Below, in pieces: positions 1 to 10,217 of a stretch of 64,000 bases of DNA (position 1 is its first letter; each line of letters opens with the position of its first letter). The position numbers and the translations under genes were made by a program. This stretch comes from an uncultured Bacteroidia bacterium (lineage in GTDB: Bacteria; Bacteroidota; Bacteroidia; NS11-12g; UBA9320). Location: NCBI GenBank assembly GCA_943789165.1, contig CALSTB010000005.1, forward strand, positions 217,001 through 281,000, in the 5' to 3' direction. A model generated the notes under the pieces. The model searched no databases. It worked only from the letters and a program-made list of their open reading frames with translations, and was not told where the DNA came from.

Positions 1-198
1 GCCTTTAGTTTCCCAATGTGCCGAAATGCAAATGATGGCATTAGGTTTTGGTAATGACTTCCCGATACGTTGCCATTCCTTTGAGAACGTGTTGTCCTCA
101 ATTGCGTTCATCGGACTACCATGACCAATAAACAGAACCGGCATGCGCTCACTGGTTGGAAAGCTGGAGGACAATGAATGAAGGCTATTAAGATTCAT
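1..198 (-). CDS. DODA-type extradiol dioxygenase (YgiD-like), C-terminus outside the window
   Basis: This is the first 66 codons of a minus-strand gene cut by the window edge. The N-terminus reads PVLFIGHGSPMNAIEDN and then ICISAHWETKG, the metal-binding start of the class III extradiol ring-cleavage dioxygenase family (LigB/YgiD type, often annotated 4,5-DOPA dioxygenase). The His of GHGSP and the His of SAHWE are the expected iron or zinc ligands. The ATG at 198 starts an 18-residue extension before the Met (codon 19) of the conserved MPVLFIGHG block, so that internal Met is an alternative start. In bacteria these proteins are soluble and their true substrate is usually unknown. Family assignment is firm; substrate is not inferable. 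Confidence 0.85.
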   Translation of the reverse strand, partial: MNLNSLHSLSSSFPTSERMPVLFIGHGSPMNAIEDNTFSKEWQRIGKSLPKPNAIICISAHWETKG

Positions 199-274
199 TT
201 GGGATTTATAATATAGAACCGTTGTTGGTCTACACGTTACAGATATAAAGGAATTTTACGACAAATTGTTTGTC

Positions 275-306
275 AAAAAAAAATCCCCGGCATAACCGAG
301 GATTTT
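275..306 (-). terminator. Rho-independent terminator of groESL
   Basis: A stem pairing ATCC(T/C)CGG with CCGGGGAT (283-303) around a TTATG loop is followed on the minus strand by a run of nine T. It lies about 20 nt after the groL stop codon and faces the right way to end the groES-groL transcript. Confidence 0.85.
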
Positions 307-326
307 TATTCTTTAGTTGGATAGGC

Positions 327-1973
<1,647 letters not shown>

Positions 1974-2001
1974 TTAAATGATTTTCTTGTTATAAATTAG
2001 T

Positions 2002-2271
2002 TTAAATAATGGCGAGTATGTCAGACTCTCGCATCATAAGGTAATCTGTTCCTTCAACATTGATTTCTGTACCAGAATATTTTCCATACAAAACAACGTC
2101 TCCAGACTTAACTGTAGTTGGCTCGTCTTTTTTACCAGGCCCAACTGCTACTACTGTGCCTTTTTGAGGCTTTTCTTTTGCCGTATCAGGAATGTATATC
2201 CCTCCGGCTGTTTTTACTTCTGCTGGTGCAGGTTCAATAAGAACTCGATCTGCTAAAGGTTGAATTTTCAT
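2002..2271 (-). CDS. groS: Co-chaperonin GroES
   Basis: 89 residues, usual length for the 10 kDa co-chaperonin. It begins [12 protein letters not shown], has the mobile-loop region ([19 protein letters not shown], about residues 19-37) that docks on GroEL, and ends with the typical ESDILAII. It caps the GroEL cage in the cytosol. It is the first gene of the groES-groL pair. The upstream gap (2272-2433) must hold the heat-shock promoter, but I see no certain match there. Confidence 0.98.
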   Translation of the reverse strand: MKIQPLADRVLIEPAPAEVKTAGGIYIPDTAKEKPQKGTVVAVGPGKKDEPTTVKSGDVVLYGKYSGTEINVEGTDYLMMRESDILAII

Positions 2272-2433
2272 ATTTTTTAGAAACTAATTTGTTTAGACTT
2301 CAGAAGTCACATTTTGTGCCAAATCTTTATTTGGTATGATATGGCAAAAAGGTAAGTCAGTTTGTCAGTGTAACATTACTTTTGACAGGATATAGAGATG
2401 TCAGTCTTAAACCTGACAGTATGTGAAGATAGG

Positions 2434-2763
2434 TTACTCTGGGTTTGCAGGAGCTTCTGGAGCATACTGCAAAGGATCTGGTAACTCAGCATTGTCAATC
2501 TGCTCTTGTATTACAGATTTCTCACCACTGCTATCACTTGAGCTAGATAAGAACAAGTTGCTTGTCATGGTTAAAAACAATAAAGCAACGGCTAATCCCC
2601 ACGTTAGTTTTTCAACTATTTCGTTGGTTCTTTTAACACCCATGATTTGAGATCCTCCAGAAAAGTTGGACGCGATTCCTCCACCTTTAGGTTTTTGAAT
2701 CAATACGATAAACGTAAGTGCTACTGATGCGATTATGATAAGGGTTAAGATGAGTGCGTACAT
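2434..2763 (-). CDS. secG: Preprotein translocase subunit SecG
   Basis: 109 residues with two predicted membrane helices (about 3-22 and 56-74) separated by the conserved loop QKPKGGGIASNFSGGSQIMG, which identifies SecG. The protein sits in the inner membrane and assists SecYE/SecA export. The acidic, Pro- and Ala-rich C-terminal tail (from about residue 78) is longer than in Escherichia coli, which is common in Bacteroidetes. It is the last gene of the run miaB - sigma-54 activator - lptE - TPR protein - secG, with 8 nt to the preceding stop. Confidence 0.96.
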   Translation of the reverse strand: MYALILTLIIIASVALTFIVLIQKPKGGGIASNFSGGSQIMGVKRTNEIVEKLTWGLAVALLFLTMTSNLFLSSSSDSSGEKSVIQEQIDNAELPDPLQYAPEAPANPE

Positions 2764-2771
2764 TTCTTATT

Positions 2772-3794
2772 CTAAATTTGTTCTTGCTTGATTTTTTCAA
2801 TCAGGGCTGCAAAATACGAGAACTTTTGCGGATTTTGCAAACGCAATTTTTCATAAATCTCTATGGCTTTTTCTGGTCGACCTTGCTTTACGTGAAGTTG
2901 TGCCAAAGATTCAGTAACTAGTTCAAAACCAGGCTTGTCACTGTCAACTTTGTGTACTTCGGTTCGATCAACATCCGTTCTAATACGAGATATATTTGGA
3001 CGGTTTTTAATAAAGTTTTCGAGTAACTGACTTGCTTCAGCACTCATTTTAAGTTTTCGCGGTTTAGGTTCAGTTGGTACTTCTTCCTCTTCAAGACTAT
3101 CTAACCAAGAGTAAAAGTCTTGCTTATTAGGTTTTTGTCCTTCCTTTTGCTTTTCTAATTTAGGCAGTTCTACTAATGGATCATATACCTTAATCGGCTT
3201 CCTTTTGACAAGTTTTGCGTCATTCTCATCACTAACTTGGGACTGTAACTCAATGAGTGGGTCGTAGAGTATAGTTGGTTCAACCTTTTCTTTTTTAGGA
3301 GGATCTAGCTGAACAGGTGCGCTCTTTTCTTGAGGATTAGGTTCTACTATTGGTTTCTCTGTCTTGGTAATGGGTTTCGGTATATCTTTTTTCTCAGTAA
3401 CGGGAGTTGTTACTTTAACCACTTCAGTGTTTTTGGTCGAAACGGTCTCCTCTGATGTTTTGGTTTTAGGCGTTTCGGAAATCGTTTTAACAACAAGATC
3501 TTCTTTGCTTATTGCAGGGGTTACCTTTATGGAGGCCGATTCCTTTTTCTCTCCTAAGTCGATGGCATTATGAATAAAGTCGTACAATACCTCTCGATCA
3601 CCTGCAAACAAACTGGCGGTTTTGATTGATTTTTTAAGACCGAATTTGTTTTCGTTTTTTAAACATTTGGCTTCCAATGTATGCAAGGTGCCAAACCACG
3701 GATATTTCTTTTTTAAACCAGCTATGTCAACCAATGATTCGTTACCAATGTTTTGGTAATTAGAAACGTACGATATGATTTTAGCTGAATCCAA
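2772..3794 (-). CDS. Hypothetical protein with a C-terminal TPR unit
   Basis: 340 residues without signal peptide or membrane helix. The N-terminal 75 residues are a compact domain (YPWFGTLHTLEAKCLKNEN). Then comes a long Lys/Glu/Pro/Thr-rich low-complexity linker (about 90-250), and finally a region with one clear tetratricopeptide-like motif (SLAQLHVKQGRPEKAIEIYEKL, shown here only as SLAQLHVKQGRPEKA, about 290-325). Proteins of this build are common next to secG and lptE in Bacteroidetes; no function is established that I know of. It starts 1 nt after the lptE stop, so it is translated from the same message. A scaffolding role at the envelope is only a guess from context. Confidence 0.75.
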   Translation of the reverse strand: MDSAKIISYVSNYQNIGNESLVDIAGLKKKYPWFGTLHTLEAKCLKNENKFGLKKSIKTASLFAGDREVLYDFIHNAIDLGEKKESASIKVTPAISKEDLVVKTISETPKTKTSEETVSTKNTEVVKVTTPVTEKKDIPKPITKTEKPIVEPNPQEKSAPVQLDPPKKEKVEPTILYDPLIELQSQVSDENDAKLVKRKPIKVYDPLVELPKLEKQKEGQKPNKQDFYSWLDSLEEEEVPTEPKPRKLKMSAEASQLLENFIKNRPNISRIRTDVDRTEVHKVDSDKPGFELVTESLAQLHVKQGRPEKAIEIYEKLRLQNPQKFSYFAALIEKIKQEQI

Positions 3795-3795
3795 A

Positions 3796-4302
3796 TTACC
3801 AGTTAAGGGCTGCTTTGTTAAAAATTTCTTGAGCCAAATTGTCTGAAATGGATTCTATCAAATCGGCTTCGACGTCCGCTAGGGATTTGCTCGCATCAAA
3901 ATCTTCAAACTGCGTGAATCGCTGATCGAAGGCAAGGTGACTCGCTTTTTCACTCACCATTTTCATTTGAACGGATATTTGCAACCTGTTTTTTGAAGCG
4001 GTTGAATTATCAGCCGCGCCAACAGGGTTTACCGAATAGTCTACTACATTCCCTTCAATAGCGAAGTCGCCATTTTCGGAAATGAGGTTTAAATTGGTTT
4101 GAGTTAAAAATTTATTTCTAATTTTATCGGTTAAGGTCGGACTCAAATTAGGGGCGACGATGGGTGCCTTGTTTTCAATAAACGCAACACTTACTGTTTT
4201 AATGCTATCAGGGAAAGTAACACCATTTAGACTGTAAATGCCACAGGAGGTCCACTGTGTCATCACGATAACCGATATGAAAAGTGACTTAATCCAATTC
4301 AT
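3796..4302 (-). CDS. lptE: LptE-family LPS assembly lipoprotein
   Basis: 168 residues from the chosen start [14 protein letters not shown], which gives a normal signal peptide ending in Thr-Ser-Cys (residue 20) and then GIYSLNGVTFPDSIKTVSVAFIEN. That GxYSxxG start and the following fold are typical of the Bacteroidetes LptE family, the outer-membrane lipoprotein that plugs LptD during lipopolysaccharide insertion. An upstream in-frame Met would add 14 residues inside the preceding gene and spoil the signal peptide, so I reject it. The gene overlaps the end of the sigma-54 activator by 14 nt. The lipobox is non-ideal (Trp at -3). Confidence 0.85.
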   Translation of the reverse strand: MNWIKSLFISVIVMTQWTSCGIYSLNGVTFPDSIKTVSVAFIENKAPIVAPNLSPTLTDKIRNKFLTQTNLNLISENGDFAIEGNVVDYSVNPVGAADNSTASKNRLQISVQMKMVSEKASHLAFDQRFTQFEDFDASKSLADVEADLIESISDNLAQEIFNKAALNW

Positions 4303-5536
4303 ATTGCTTGATTTTACGGTATAACGTTCGTTCTGAAATGCCAAGGTCTTGTGCTGCTCGTTTTCGTTTTCCGTTGTTTTTTAATAAAGCCTTCTTTATC
4401 AATTCTTCTTCTTTATCCTCTAACGATAAATTTTCCTCCAACGAAACAGAATCCTCTGGTTCAATAATGTAATGGTCGTCATCGTCCACTACTTCTTCTT
4501 CGGGTCTATGAATCCTCATGTCTGACCGAACGTCTTCATGGTCTGAGGCTTCTGACAAAACACGTTTGATAATGGCTTCGTTGCCTTGGAGTATTTCTTC
4601 TTTCGAATTACTTTTCTTCAATAACTCCAACACAATCTTTTTCAAATCCGACATTTCATTTTTCATGTCGAACAACACTTTATAAAAAATGTCTCGCTCT
4701 GAAAAATCACTATTTTGTTGCCCGTTGCGACTTGCAAGCGCAGGCAAGTTTGTGGTGTGCTCTGGAAGATACTTGCGTAAAGTGGCAGCCGTGATGTGGT
4801 GGTCTTGCTCTAAAACAGCCAATTGTTCAGTTAAGTTTTTTAGCTGTCTAATGTTCCCTGGCCATGAATATTTTAAAAGCAACTCTTCTGCCTCAGCATC
4901 CAACTCAACTTCTGGTGAATGATACTTTTCGGCTAAATCAAAGGCAAACTTTCTAAAGAGTAAATAGATGTCTTGATTTCGTTCCCGTAAAGCAGGTACT
5001 TTTATCGGCAAGGTCGATAGTCGATAGTATAGGTCTTCACGGAATTTGCCATTTTGTGTTTCGGCAAACAAGTCTTTATTCGTTGCTGTGATAATCCGAA
5101 CATCGGTTGTCATCACTTTCGACGATCCCACCTTAATGAATTCGCCATTTTCTAAAAGTCTTAGTAGTCTCGACTGCGTTTCAAGCGGTAACTCGCCAAT
5201 TTCATCTAAGAATATGGTTCCGCCATTAACGGTTTCGAAATATCCTTTTCGATTGTCTATAGCGCCGGTGAACGCTCCTTTTTCATGACCAAATAATTCT
5301 GAGTTGATGGTTCCATCAGGAATGGCACCACAATTAATGGCGAAAAATGGACCGTGTTTACGGTTGCTGAGTTGATGAATGATTTTTGAAAACGACTCTT
5401 TACCAACACCGCTCTCTCCTTGGATGTATACGGTAATATCCGTTGGAGCAACTTTGACAGCTGTTTCCAAAGCATAATTCAGGCGGGGAGAATTCCCTGT
5501 AATTCCAAATCTATTTTTGATTTGTTGTAAATTCAT
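4289..5536 (-). CDS. Sigma-54-dependent transcriptional activator without receiver domain
   Basis: 415 residues. The AAA+ domain begins almost at the N-terminus: Walker A GESGVGKE at 40-47, the sigma-54 contact loop GAFTGA at about 87-92, Walker [13 protein letters not shown], and arginine-finger region [11 protein letters not shown] linker follows, and a Fis-type helix-turn-helix closes the protein ([20 protein letters not shown]). It should remodel RNA polymerase-sigma-54 at -24/-12 promoters. There is no receiver, GAF or PAS domain in front, so its control is not by a classical two-component partner within the same chain. It overlaps miaB by 4 nt (ATGA) and lptE by 14 nt. The same arrangement with lptE is familiar in Bacteroidetes. 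Confidence 0.93.
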   Translation of the reverse strand: MNLQQIKNRFGITGNSPRLNYALETAVKVAPTDITVYIQGESGVGKESFSKIIHQLSNRKHGPFFAINCGAIPDGTINSELFGHEKGAFTGAIDNRKGYFETVNGGTIFLDEIGELPLETQSRLLRLLENGEFIKVGSSKVMTTDVRIITATNKDLFAETQNGKFREDLYYRLSTLPIKVPALRERNQDIYLLFRKFAFDLAEKYHSPEVELDAEAEELLLKYSWPGNIRQLKNLTEQLAVLEQDHHITAATLRKYLPEHTTNLPALASRNGQQNSDFSERDIFYKVLFDMKNEMSDLKKIVLELLKKSNSKEEILQGNEAIIKRVLSEASDHEDVRSDMRIHRPEEEVVDDDDHYIIEPEDSVSLEENLSLEDKEEELIKKALLKNNGKRKRAAQDLGISERTLYRKIKQYELD

Positions 5537-6963
5537 GAATGCACTACCTCCTTGCTTAATAGGGCACTTTCAAAATGTGGATTTAAACCTACTGCCTTTC
5601 CAACCATGCTGTTTGATGTTGATTTTTCTATCAGAACGTCCACGTACTGACCTTTCGAATAGTTTTCTCTTGGGAAAATAACCGAGATGTTTTCATCACA
5701 TTTACCCATTAAATCTAATTCAGATCGTTTTGAACGTCCTTCAACAAGCACTGTCAAAACCGTGCCAACTCGTTCTTTGTTCTTTCGGGCTGACATGTTT
5801 CCTTGAAGTTCAATAATCTCAGAAAGTCTCCTTTTCTTGACTGGTTCTGGGACATCATCTGCAAATTTTCGGGCTGCCAATGTACCTGGTCGTTCCGAAT
5901 AATAATACATATAGGAAAAGTCAAAGTCTGACCATTCCATCAGTGACAGCGTGTCTTGATGTTCTTCTTCTGTCTCAGTGCAGAAACCCGCAATGATGTC
6001 GCAGCTAATGCTACAGTTCGGAATGATTTCTCTAATACGACTTACCTTGCCCATATACCATTCGCGGTCATAAGTCCGATTCATTTTATCCAATATCCGG
6101 CTATTTCCCGACTGAGCAGGTAGGTGTATGTAGTTGCAAATATTGACATGTTTTGCCATGGTGTGCAACACGTCATCAGTAATGTCTTTTGGGTGTGAAG
6201 TTGAAAAACGCACACGTAAAGTTGGGTCAACAAGCGCCACTTGGTCTAGCAGCTTGGCAAAGTTTACCGAAGCATTTTTTTCTTCTTCTGATAACTTTTT
6301 AAACTCCTTCTTTGGTCCACCACCATACCACAAATAACTATCAACGTTTTGACCCAATAGGATGACTTCTTTATACCCTTTATTAACAAGGTCTTGCGCT
6401 TCAGCAACAATGGTTTCTGGATCTCGACTTCGCTCTCTGCCTCTAGTAAATGGAACCACACAGAAACTGCACATATTGTCGCAGCCTCGCATAATGGAAA
6501 TAAAGCCTGTGACTCCGTTGCTGTTCAGTCGGGTAGGTGTTATCTCCCCATAGGTTTCTTCTAAAGATAGCAACACATTGATGGCTTTATTGCCGCCATC
6601 TACTTCAGCCACCAAACTTGGTAAATCTCTATATGCGTCAGGACCAACCACGATGTCCACGAGTTTTTCTTCCTCCATCAGTTGGTCTTTAAGTCGCTCA
6701 GCCATACAGCCAAGTATGCCAACGATTAATTCCTTATTTCGTTTTTTATTGCCTTTTAACTGACTAAGTCGTGTTCGTATTTTTTGCTCCGCGTTGTCGC
6801 GAATAGAACAAGTATTAATAAAAACTATATCGGCACCTTCTTCCGTGTTTGTTGTGCTGTATCCGTTTTCAGCCATAATGGTGGCTACCACTTCGCTATC
6901 TGCAAAGTTCATGGCGCAACCATAACTTTCTATATAGATTTGTTTGTTGTTGATGTTTCCCAT
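5533..6963 (-). CDS. miaB: tRNA-2-methylthio-N6-dimethylallyladenosine synthase MiaB
   Basis: 476 residues. This radical SAM methylthiotransferase adds the 2-methylthio group to i6A37 of tRNAs reading UNN codons. The N-terminal UPF0004 domain shows its three cluster cysteines in [16 protein letters not shown] and LGCMAERL. The radical SAM motif is GCDNMCSFC (CxxxCxxC, near residue 160). A TRAM domain closes the protein. It is the first gene of the run leading to secG and has its own promoter element 24 nt upstream. The stop overlaps the start of the sigma-54 activator (ATGA). Confidence 0.97.
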   Translation of the reverse strand: MGNINNKQIYIESYGCAMNFADSEVVATIMAENGYSTTNTEEGADIVFINTCSIRDNAEQKIRTRLSQLKGNKKRNKELIVGILGCMAERLKDQLMEEEKLVDIVVGPDAYRDLPSLVAEVDGGNKAINVLLSLEETYGEITPTRLNSNGVTGFISIMRGCDNMCSFCVVPFTRGRERSRDPETIVAEAQDLVNKGYKEVILLGQNVDSYLWYGGGPKKEFKKLSEEEKNASVNFAKLLDQVALVDPTLRVRFSTSHPKDITDDVLHTMAKHVNICNYIHLPAQSGNSRILDKMNRTYDREWYMGKVSRIREIIPNCSISCDIIAGFCTETEEEHQDTLSLMEWSDFDFSYMYYYSERPGTLAARKFADDVPEPVKKRRLSEIIELQGNMSARKNKERVGTVLTVLVEGRSKRSELDLMGKCDENISVIFPRENYSKGQYVDVLIEKSTSNSMVGKAVGLNPHFESALLSKEVVHS

Positions 6964-6986
6964 TTCGGAAGTTTTTCCTAAGTCCG

Positions 6987-6994
6987 CAAAGATA
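6987..6994 (-). promoter_or_regulatory. -7 element TATCTTTG of miaB
   Basis: An exact match to the Bacteroidetes TAnnTTTG element, 23 nt before the miaB ATG. It predicts a short leader of about 19 nt. No convincing -33 TTTG is visible at the right distance. Confidence 0.5.
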
Positions 6995-7092
6995 ATGTAT
7001 TGCGTGACAATGTGGCAGTATTTTGATTTGATTTGTCGAGAATAATGTGTTTATCGGCGGCATTTTTCTGACAGGTTTAAGACTTACTAAAT

Positions 7093-7869
7093 GGTTCTGT
7101 CGCGTTAATCTTAGTAAATAGCGAAACGATTAATTTGCGACCATGAACTACAAACACCATCGATATCCCAAATCTATAATTCTTCAAGCGGTATATTTCA
7201 AGTTGAGATTTACATTGAGCTATCGCGACGTTGAAGAAATATTGAGAATTAGAGGTGTGAGAGTAGACCACTCAACAATTCAAAGATGGGTCTTTAAGTT
7301 CTCTCCTATTGTTGAAGCCAATATGCACAATCGGAAAAAGCAGGTTTGTGATAGTTGGAGGATGGATGAGACCTACATAAAAGTGGGTGGTAATGATAGA
7401 TATCTTTATCGAGCGGTTGATAAATATGGAAACACAGTTGATTTTCTGTTAACCAAGCGAAGAATGAAGGGTTCGGCTCAGAAGTTTTTGAACAAGGCTA
7501 TAGGGAATAACGACAAACCAAGGATAATCAACATTGACAAGAGTGGAGCGAATACAGCAGGGATACGTACAATTAATAAACGAAGTCTTTCACTAAAGAA
7601 GATAAAGATAAGACGAGTTAAGTATCTAAATAATATTGTTGAACAGGATCATCGGACTATTAAAAGGCGAATAGCAATAAGTACAGGATTCAAGGAATTT
7701 GAATCAGCCCAACGAACGTTGGCTGGAATAGAAATCATCAATATTATCAGAAAGAATCAACTCAAAGATTCAAGATCAAGTTGGTTTAACACATTTAAAT
7801 CTTTAGCAGCTTGATGAAAAGTGAAATCCCTCTACTTTTGGATACTAGAGGGATTAACGCGACAGTACC
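7093..7869 (+). mobile_element. IS6-family insertion sequence, 777 bp
   Basis: Terminal inverted repeats GGTTCTGTCGCGTTAATC (7093-7110) and, reverse-complemented, GGTACTGTCGCGTTAATC (7852-7869) agree at 17 of 18 positions and carry the family's CTGTxGC core. They enclose a single transposase gene. The 8-bp flanks (7085-7092 and 7870-7877) do not match, so no target duplication survives. The right flank begins inside the 3' end of an IS3-family element, whereas the left flank is ordinary chromosome. A deletion or recombination therefore followed insertion, as expected of replicative IS6 elements. Confidence 0.93.
7143..7814 (+). CDS. IS6-family DDE transposase
   Basis: 223 residues, near the usual 230-240 of the family. 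It begins with the IS6 helix-turn-helix region (LSYRDVEEILRIRGVRVDHS) and carries the DDE catalytic residues in WRMDETYIKV, INIDKSGAN and NIVEQDHRTIKRR. It looks intact and could be active. Two Ile/Arg-rich segments show an AT-rich codon style unlike the neighbouring miaB, consistent with recent arrival. Confidence 0.95.
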   Translation: MNYKHHRYPKSIILQAVYFKLRFTLSYRDVEEILRIRGVRVDHSTIQRWVFKFSPIVEANMHNRKKQVCDSWRMDETYIKVGGNDRYLYRAVDKYGNTVDFLLTKRRMKGSAQKFLNKAIGNNDKPRIINIDKSGANTAGIRTINKRSLSLKKIKIRRVKYLNNIVEQDHRTIKRRIAISTGFKEFESAQRTLAGIEIINIIRKNQLKDSRSSWFNTFKSLAA

Positions 7870-8068
7870 CTACCACGAATCTTTGCAGAACTTAACTCCT
7901 GCTGAGGTTTACTACGGAAAAGGCGAAGTGAAATTGAAGCAAAGGAAAAAGACCAAAATCAGGACACTTAAGGCTCGTAAAAAACAGTATCAGAAATTTA
8001 AACTAAATTAGCATGAACTCTCTCTTAGTTTTTAACTCAAAAAGTTCAACTTTCGCTGAAGACGTACA
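7870..8068 (+). mobile_element. 3' remnant of an IS3-family element
   Basis: This stretch repeats 11413-11611 with no difference that I can see. It holds the last 47 codons of the IS3 transposase (frame open to the stop at 8011) and the complete right inverted repeat ending in TACA. Its 5' part is missing because the IS6 element replaces it. The short ORF that appears to run 7811-8011 is a fusion of IS6 tail and this remnant and is not a gene. Confidence 0.9.
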
Positions 8069-8207
8069 TACCCTTTTGGAGAAATCAATACACAATAATA
8101 TGTTTCAATTCTGACGGTATACATAATAGGGCAATCGCAGAACCACCAATTCCTAGAACGCATTATGAAAACAAATATATTTTAAATTTAATTATTATCT
8201 TTGGCAT
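8069..8207 (+). other. Possible decayed coding remnant next to the IS end
   Basis: From about 8083 a frame stays open to the TGA at 8208-8210 and reads a plausible protein tail (FNSDGIHNRAIAEPPIPR), but it has no start because the IS boundary at 8068 lies upstream. It overlaps the promoter of the next gene. This may be the end of a gene truncated by the IS, or chance. Confidence 0.25.
8196..8203 (+). promoter_or_regulatory. -7 element TATCTTTG, 4 nt before the start codon
   Basis: Exact TAnnTTTG with the 4-nt spacer gcat before the ATG at 8208. The spacing would put the transcription start at or beside the ATG. Confidence 0.45.
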
Positions 8208-8840
8208 ATGAAGTATATACAATACTTGGAAATCAAAAAAATAACCTCTTTTTTAATTATAAGTTTCTTTCTTGTACTTGCGTTTGGAAGTAGTGATGAG
8301 GATGAGGATGATTCTACTAATACAGAGGTAGAGATATCAATACCTTTACCCTCTGAACAAGTTAGCTTTAGTGCACTGATTGACTCTATGTACAATGTGT
8401 ACGAAGAACAACCAAATGAGTTAAAAAAGTCAGCAGTAAAAAAGGCGAGAAATAGTTTATTAGAAGAAATAAAATTCGAACGTAAAGTGACGAATTGGAT
8501 AGGGAAACTAACTGACATGAGCACTAATGGTAACGGCAATGCGACCATTGATATCACTCTTCTTGGGAGTAGAGCAGAGGTCGAAACGTCAGGCTACCCT
8601 ATAACGTTGGGCACAAATCTATACAATGACATATCATCATTATCAACCGGGGACACTGTAGTCGTCTGTGGTAGCTTTTACCCAAGCCCTGACTATATGG
8701 GCAAATATGAGTTTGAATATCTTTATGAAAAGTCTTATACAGAGTCTGGCTCAATGTCAAATCCTGAATTTTATTTTAGATTCAAATCAGTTGAAAAGTT
8801 CGTTCCAAGCTCAGGACAAATTGTTCCTGACAGTCAATAG
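8208..8840 (+). CDS. Hypothetical exported or membrane-anchored protein (island cargo)
   Basis: 210 residues. An N-terminal hydrophobic segment (about 11-27, ITSFLIISFFLVLAFG) is followed at once by an acidic stretch SSDEDEDDS, so the protein is probably exported or held by one membrane helix. A Cys where many such proteins have a lipobox is absent. The body has alternating hydrophobic residues and a segment SLSTGDTVVVCGSFYP that resembles the GDxVxVxG strand pattern of OB-fold proteins; this is only a resemblance. It stands alone between IS ends, is AT-rich, and has no recognised function. Confidence 0.65.
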   Translation: MKYIQYLEIKKITSFLIISFFLVLAFGSSDEDEDDSTNTEVEISIPLPSEQVSFSALIDSMYNVYEEQPNELKKSAVKKARNSLLEEIKFERKVTNWIGKLTDMSTNGNGNATIDITLLGSRAEVETSGYPITLGTNLYNDISSLSTGDTVVVCGSFYPSPDYMGKYEFEYLYEKSYTESGSMSNPEFYFRFKSVEKFVPSSGQIVPDSQ

Positions 8841-8907
8841 TTCGTTCTGAAGGAAATGTAGTGTCTTTTCATGCTTTTGACTTTAGCAGAATTACAACAC
8901 ATCTTTA

Positions 8908-9035
8908 GCTGATAATTTAGATGGTACTGATGAAGTTCGTTCCAATATTGGAGTTATAGGTGCCCACAATGTTTATAAAATAATACTACTCTTCGGTCTG
9001 CTGAGCTTTATGAATTAAGCATTAGAGGCAATTAA
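8908..9035 (+). pseudogene. Possible frameshifted C-terminal remnant of an unknown gene
   Basis: One frame reads ADNLDGTDEVRSNIGVIGAH and then, after a shift near 8975, another reads NTTLRSAELYELSIRGN before a TAA at 9033. Both halves look like protein but there is no start codon or upstream continuation. It would be the tail of a decayed cargo gene. Evidence is composition and continuity only. Confidence 0.3.
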
Positions 9036-9040
9036 AAAAA

Positions 9041-9484
9041 ATGAAGATACAGATTATCATAGGGCACGTATTTACTTTACTATTGGGTGGGCTCATATAT
9101 ATTTTATTTCGTCAAGACACATTAAAAATGTTCAGTTGGTTTGATAATATTAATGTATCAGCAGCCATATCAGAACTTAGATTGTGCACAGTACCCTTAT
9201 CTGGTCATTTTCCTAATTGGTTTTTATATTCGCTTCCGGATGGTCTTTGGTTATTCTCATATCTTTCAGTTTTGTTGGCGGTTTGGGATAATGTAATTTC
9301 AAAGCACAATATTCATTGGTTACTTTTAGTTCCTATGGTTGCTATATTCTCAGAAATCGGTCAACTTTTCGAAATAGTCCCAGGAACTTTTGACATATTT
9401 GATTTAATATTTTATTTATTGGGAACAGTTCTCCCTATTTTAATATTTACTAATTCAAAAACACCAAGAAATAGCACGAGATGA
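9041..9484 (+). CDS. Small polytopic membrane protein (island cargo)
   Basis: 147 residues with about four hydrophobic segments (near 5-24, 66-86, 90-112 and 118-137). The loop LPDGLWLFSYLS and the motif SEIGQLFEIVPGTFDIFD give it a VanZ-like look (an acidic-x-x-Gln turn between helices), but I cannot assign the family. It starts after an A-rich tract at an ATG and has no partner gene nearby. It probably sits in the inner membrane. Function unknown. Confidence 0.65.
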   Translation: MKIQIIIGHVFTLLLGGLIYILFRQDTLKMFSWFDNINVSAAISELRLCTVPLSGHFPNWFLYSLPDGLWLFSYLSVLLAVWDNVISKHNIHWLLLVPMVAIFSEIGQLFEIVPGTFDIFDLIFYLLGTVLPILIFTNSKTPRNSTR

Positions 9485-9734
9485 GTAGCAAGAATCAAAT
9501 AGAGCCTATTTTTTCTCATCAACTCTGTAAATACTGTTAGAGAATTTTAACCTATCACTTCTCATAAAGCAATTGAATGACGGAGGATTACAAGCAAAAA
9601 AAAACGGAATAGTGAACTAAAATTCAACTATTCCGCTCTGGTAGAGTCTATAAGACTCTTATCTAACCTTTAAGAGTATAGTTTATGCTATTAAGTGCAA
9701 AAACCACAGCTGTTAGTATTCATAAAACTCGATC
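9485..9734. other. Non-coding stretch inside the island
   Basis: No ORF of note. It contains the minus-strand terminator at 9596-9635 and a short inverted repeat GAGTCTATAAGACTC near 9644. It ends where homology to the IS3 transposase begins. Confidence 0.5.
9596..9635 (-). terminator. Orphan minus-strand terminator
   Basis: CGGAATAGT pairs with ACTATTCCG (9605-9613 with 9627-9635) and is followed on the minus strand by nine T. It is a good intrinsic terminator, yet no minus-strand gene lies upstream of it; the sequence there is IS3 material. It may mark a gene removed by IS-mediated deletion. Confidence 0.6.
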
Positions 9735-10128
9735 TCGTCAACATAGATAGAGCGATATACACTGGAAGCTGTGTTCCTCTATGAAGGCAGAAGACGTTAA
9801 AGCTACCTTAAATGAAGCCTTACTTGCTTCGGACGTTCCAGAGAACAGAAGGCCTAAACTTCTTTCGGACAATGGATCATGTTACATATCACTAGAACTT
9901 GCCAATTACCTACAGATCCAAAATATGAAACACGTTCGAGGTAGGCCTCTTCACCCCCAGACTCAAGGAAAGATTGAACGTTATCATAGATCCATGAAGA
10001 ATGTGGTCAAATTGGACAATTACTTCAGCCCGGAACAGCTGGAACAAAAACTTAATGAGTTCGTTTATTATTACAACAATAAACGCTACCATGAATCTTT
10101 GCAAAACCTGACTCCTGCAGAGGTTTAT
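9735..10128 (+). pseudogene. Fragment of a diverged IS3-family orfB transposase
   Basis: From the Trp-Lys-Leu-Cys-Ser-Ser-Met codons near 9763 the frame follows the orfB product of the intact copy downstream (SDNGSCYIS, GRPLHPQTQGKIERYHRS, LTPAEVY) with many synonymous and some amino-acid differences. The 5' half is missing, and the frame upstream has a stop (9748). The 3' end is cut exactly at 10128, where the next IS begins. It therefore belongs to a second, older IS3 lineage in the same genome. Not functional: the first catalytic Asp is gone. Confidence 0.88.
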
Positions 10129-10217
10129 TGTATACCGTCAGCAAAAAGTGAACTATTAAGGGTAAAGATTTAAGAGAGAGGTTTTAATATATTTATAACC
10201 CTTTAAATCACCCAGAG

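Noticed and set aside
2380..2433. CTGACA repeats after secG as a terminator
   Set aside because: The inverted parts are short and there is no T run on the minus strand.
3796..4344. Longer lptE with start at 4344
   Set aside because: The extra 14 residues come before the signal peptide and lie inside the activator gene; the ATG at 4302 gives a normal lipoprotein.
7811..8011. Apparent small gene after the IS6 transposase
   Set aside because: It is a fusion of the IS6 right end and the IS3 orfB remnant, with no proper start.
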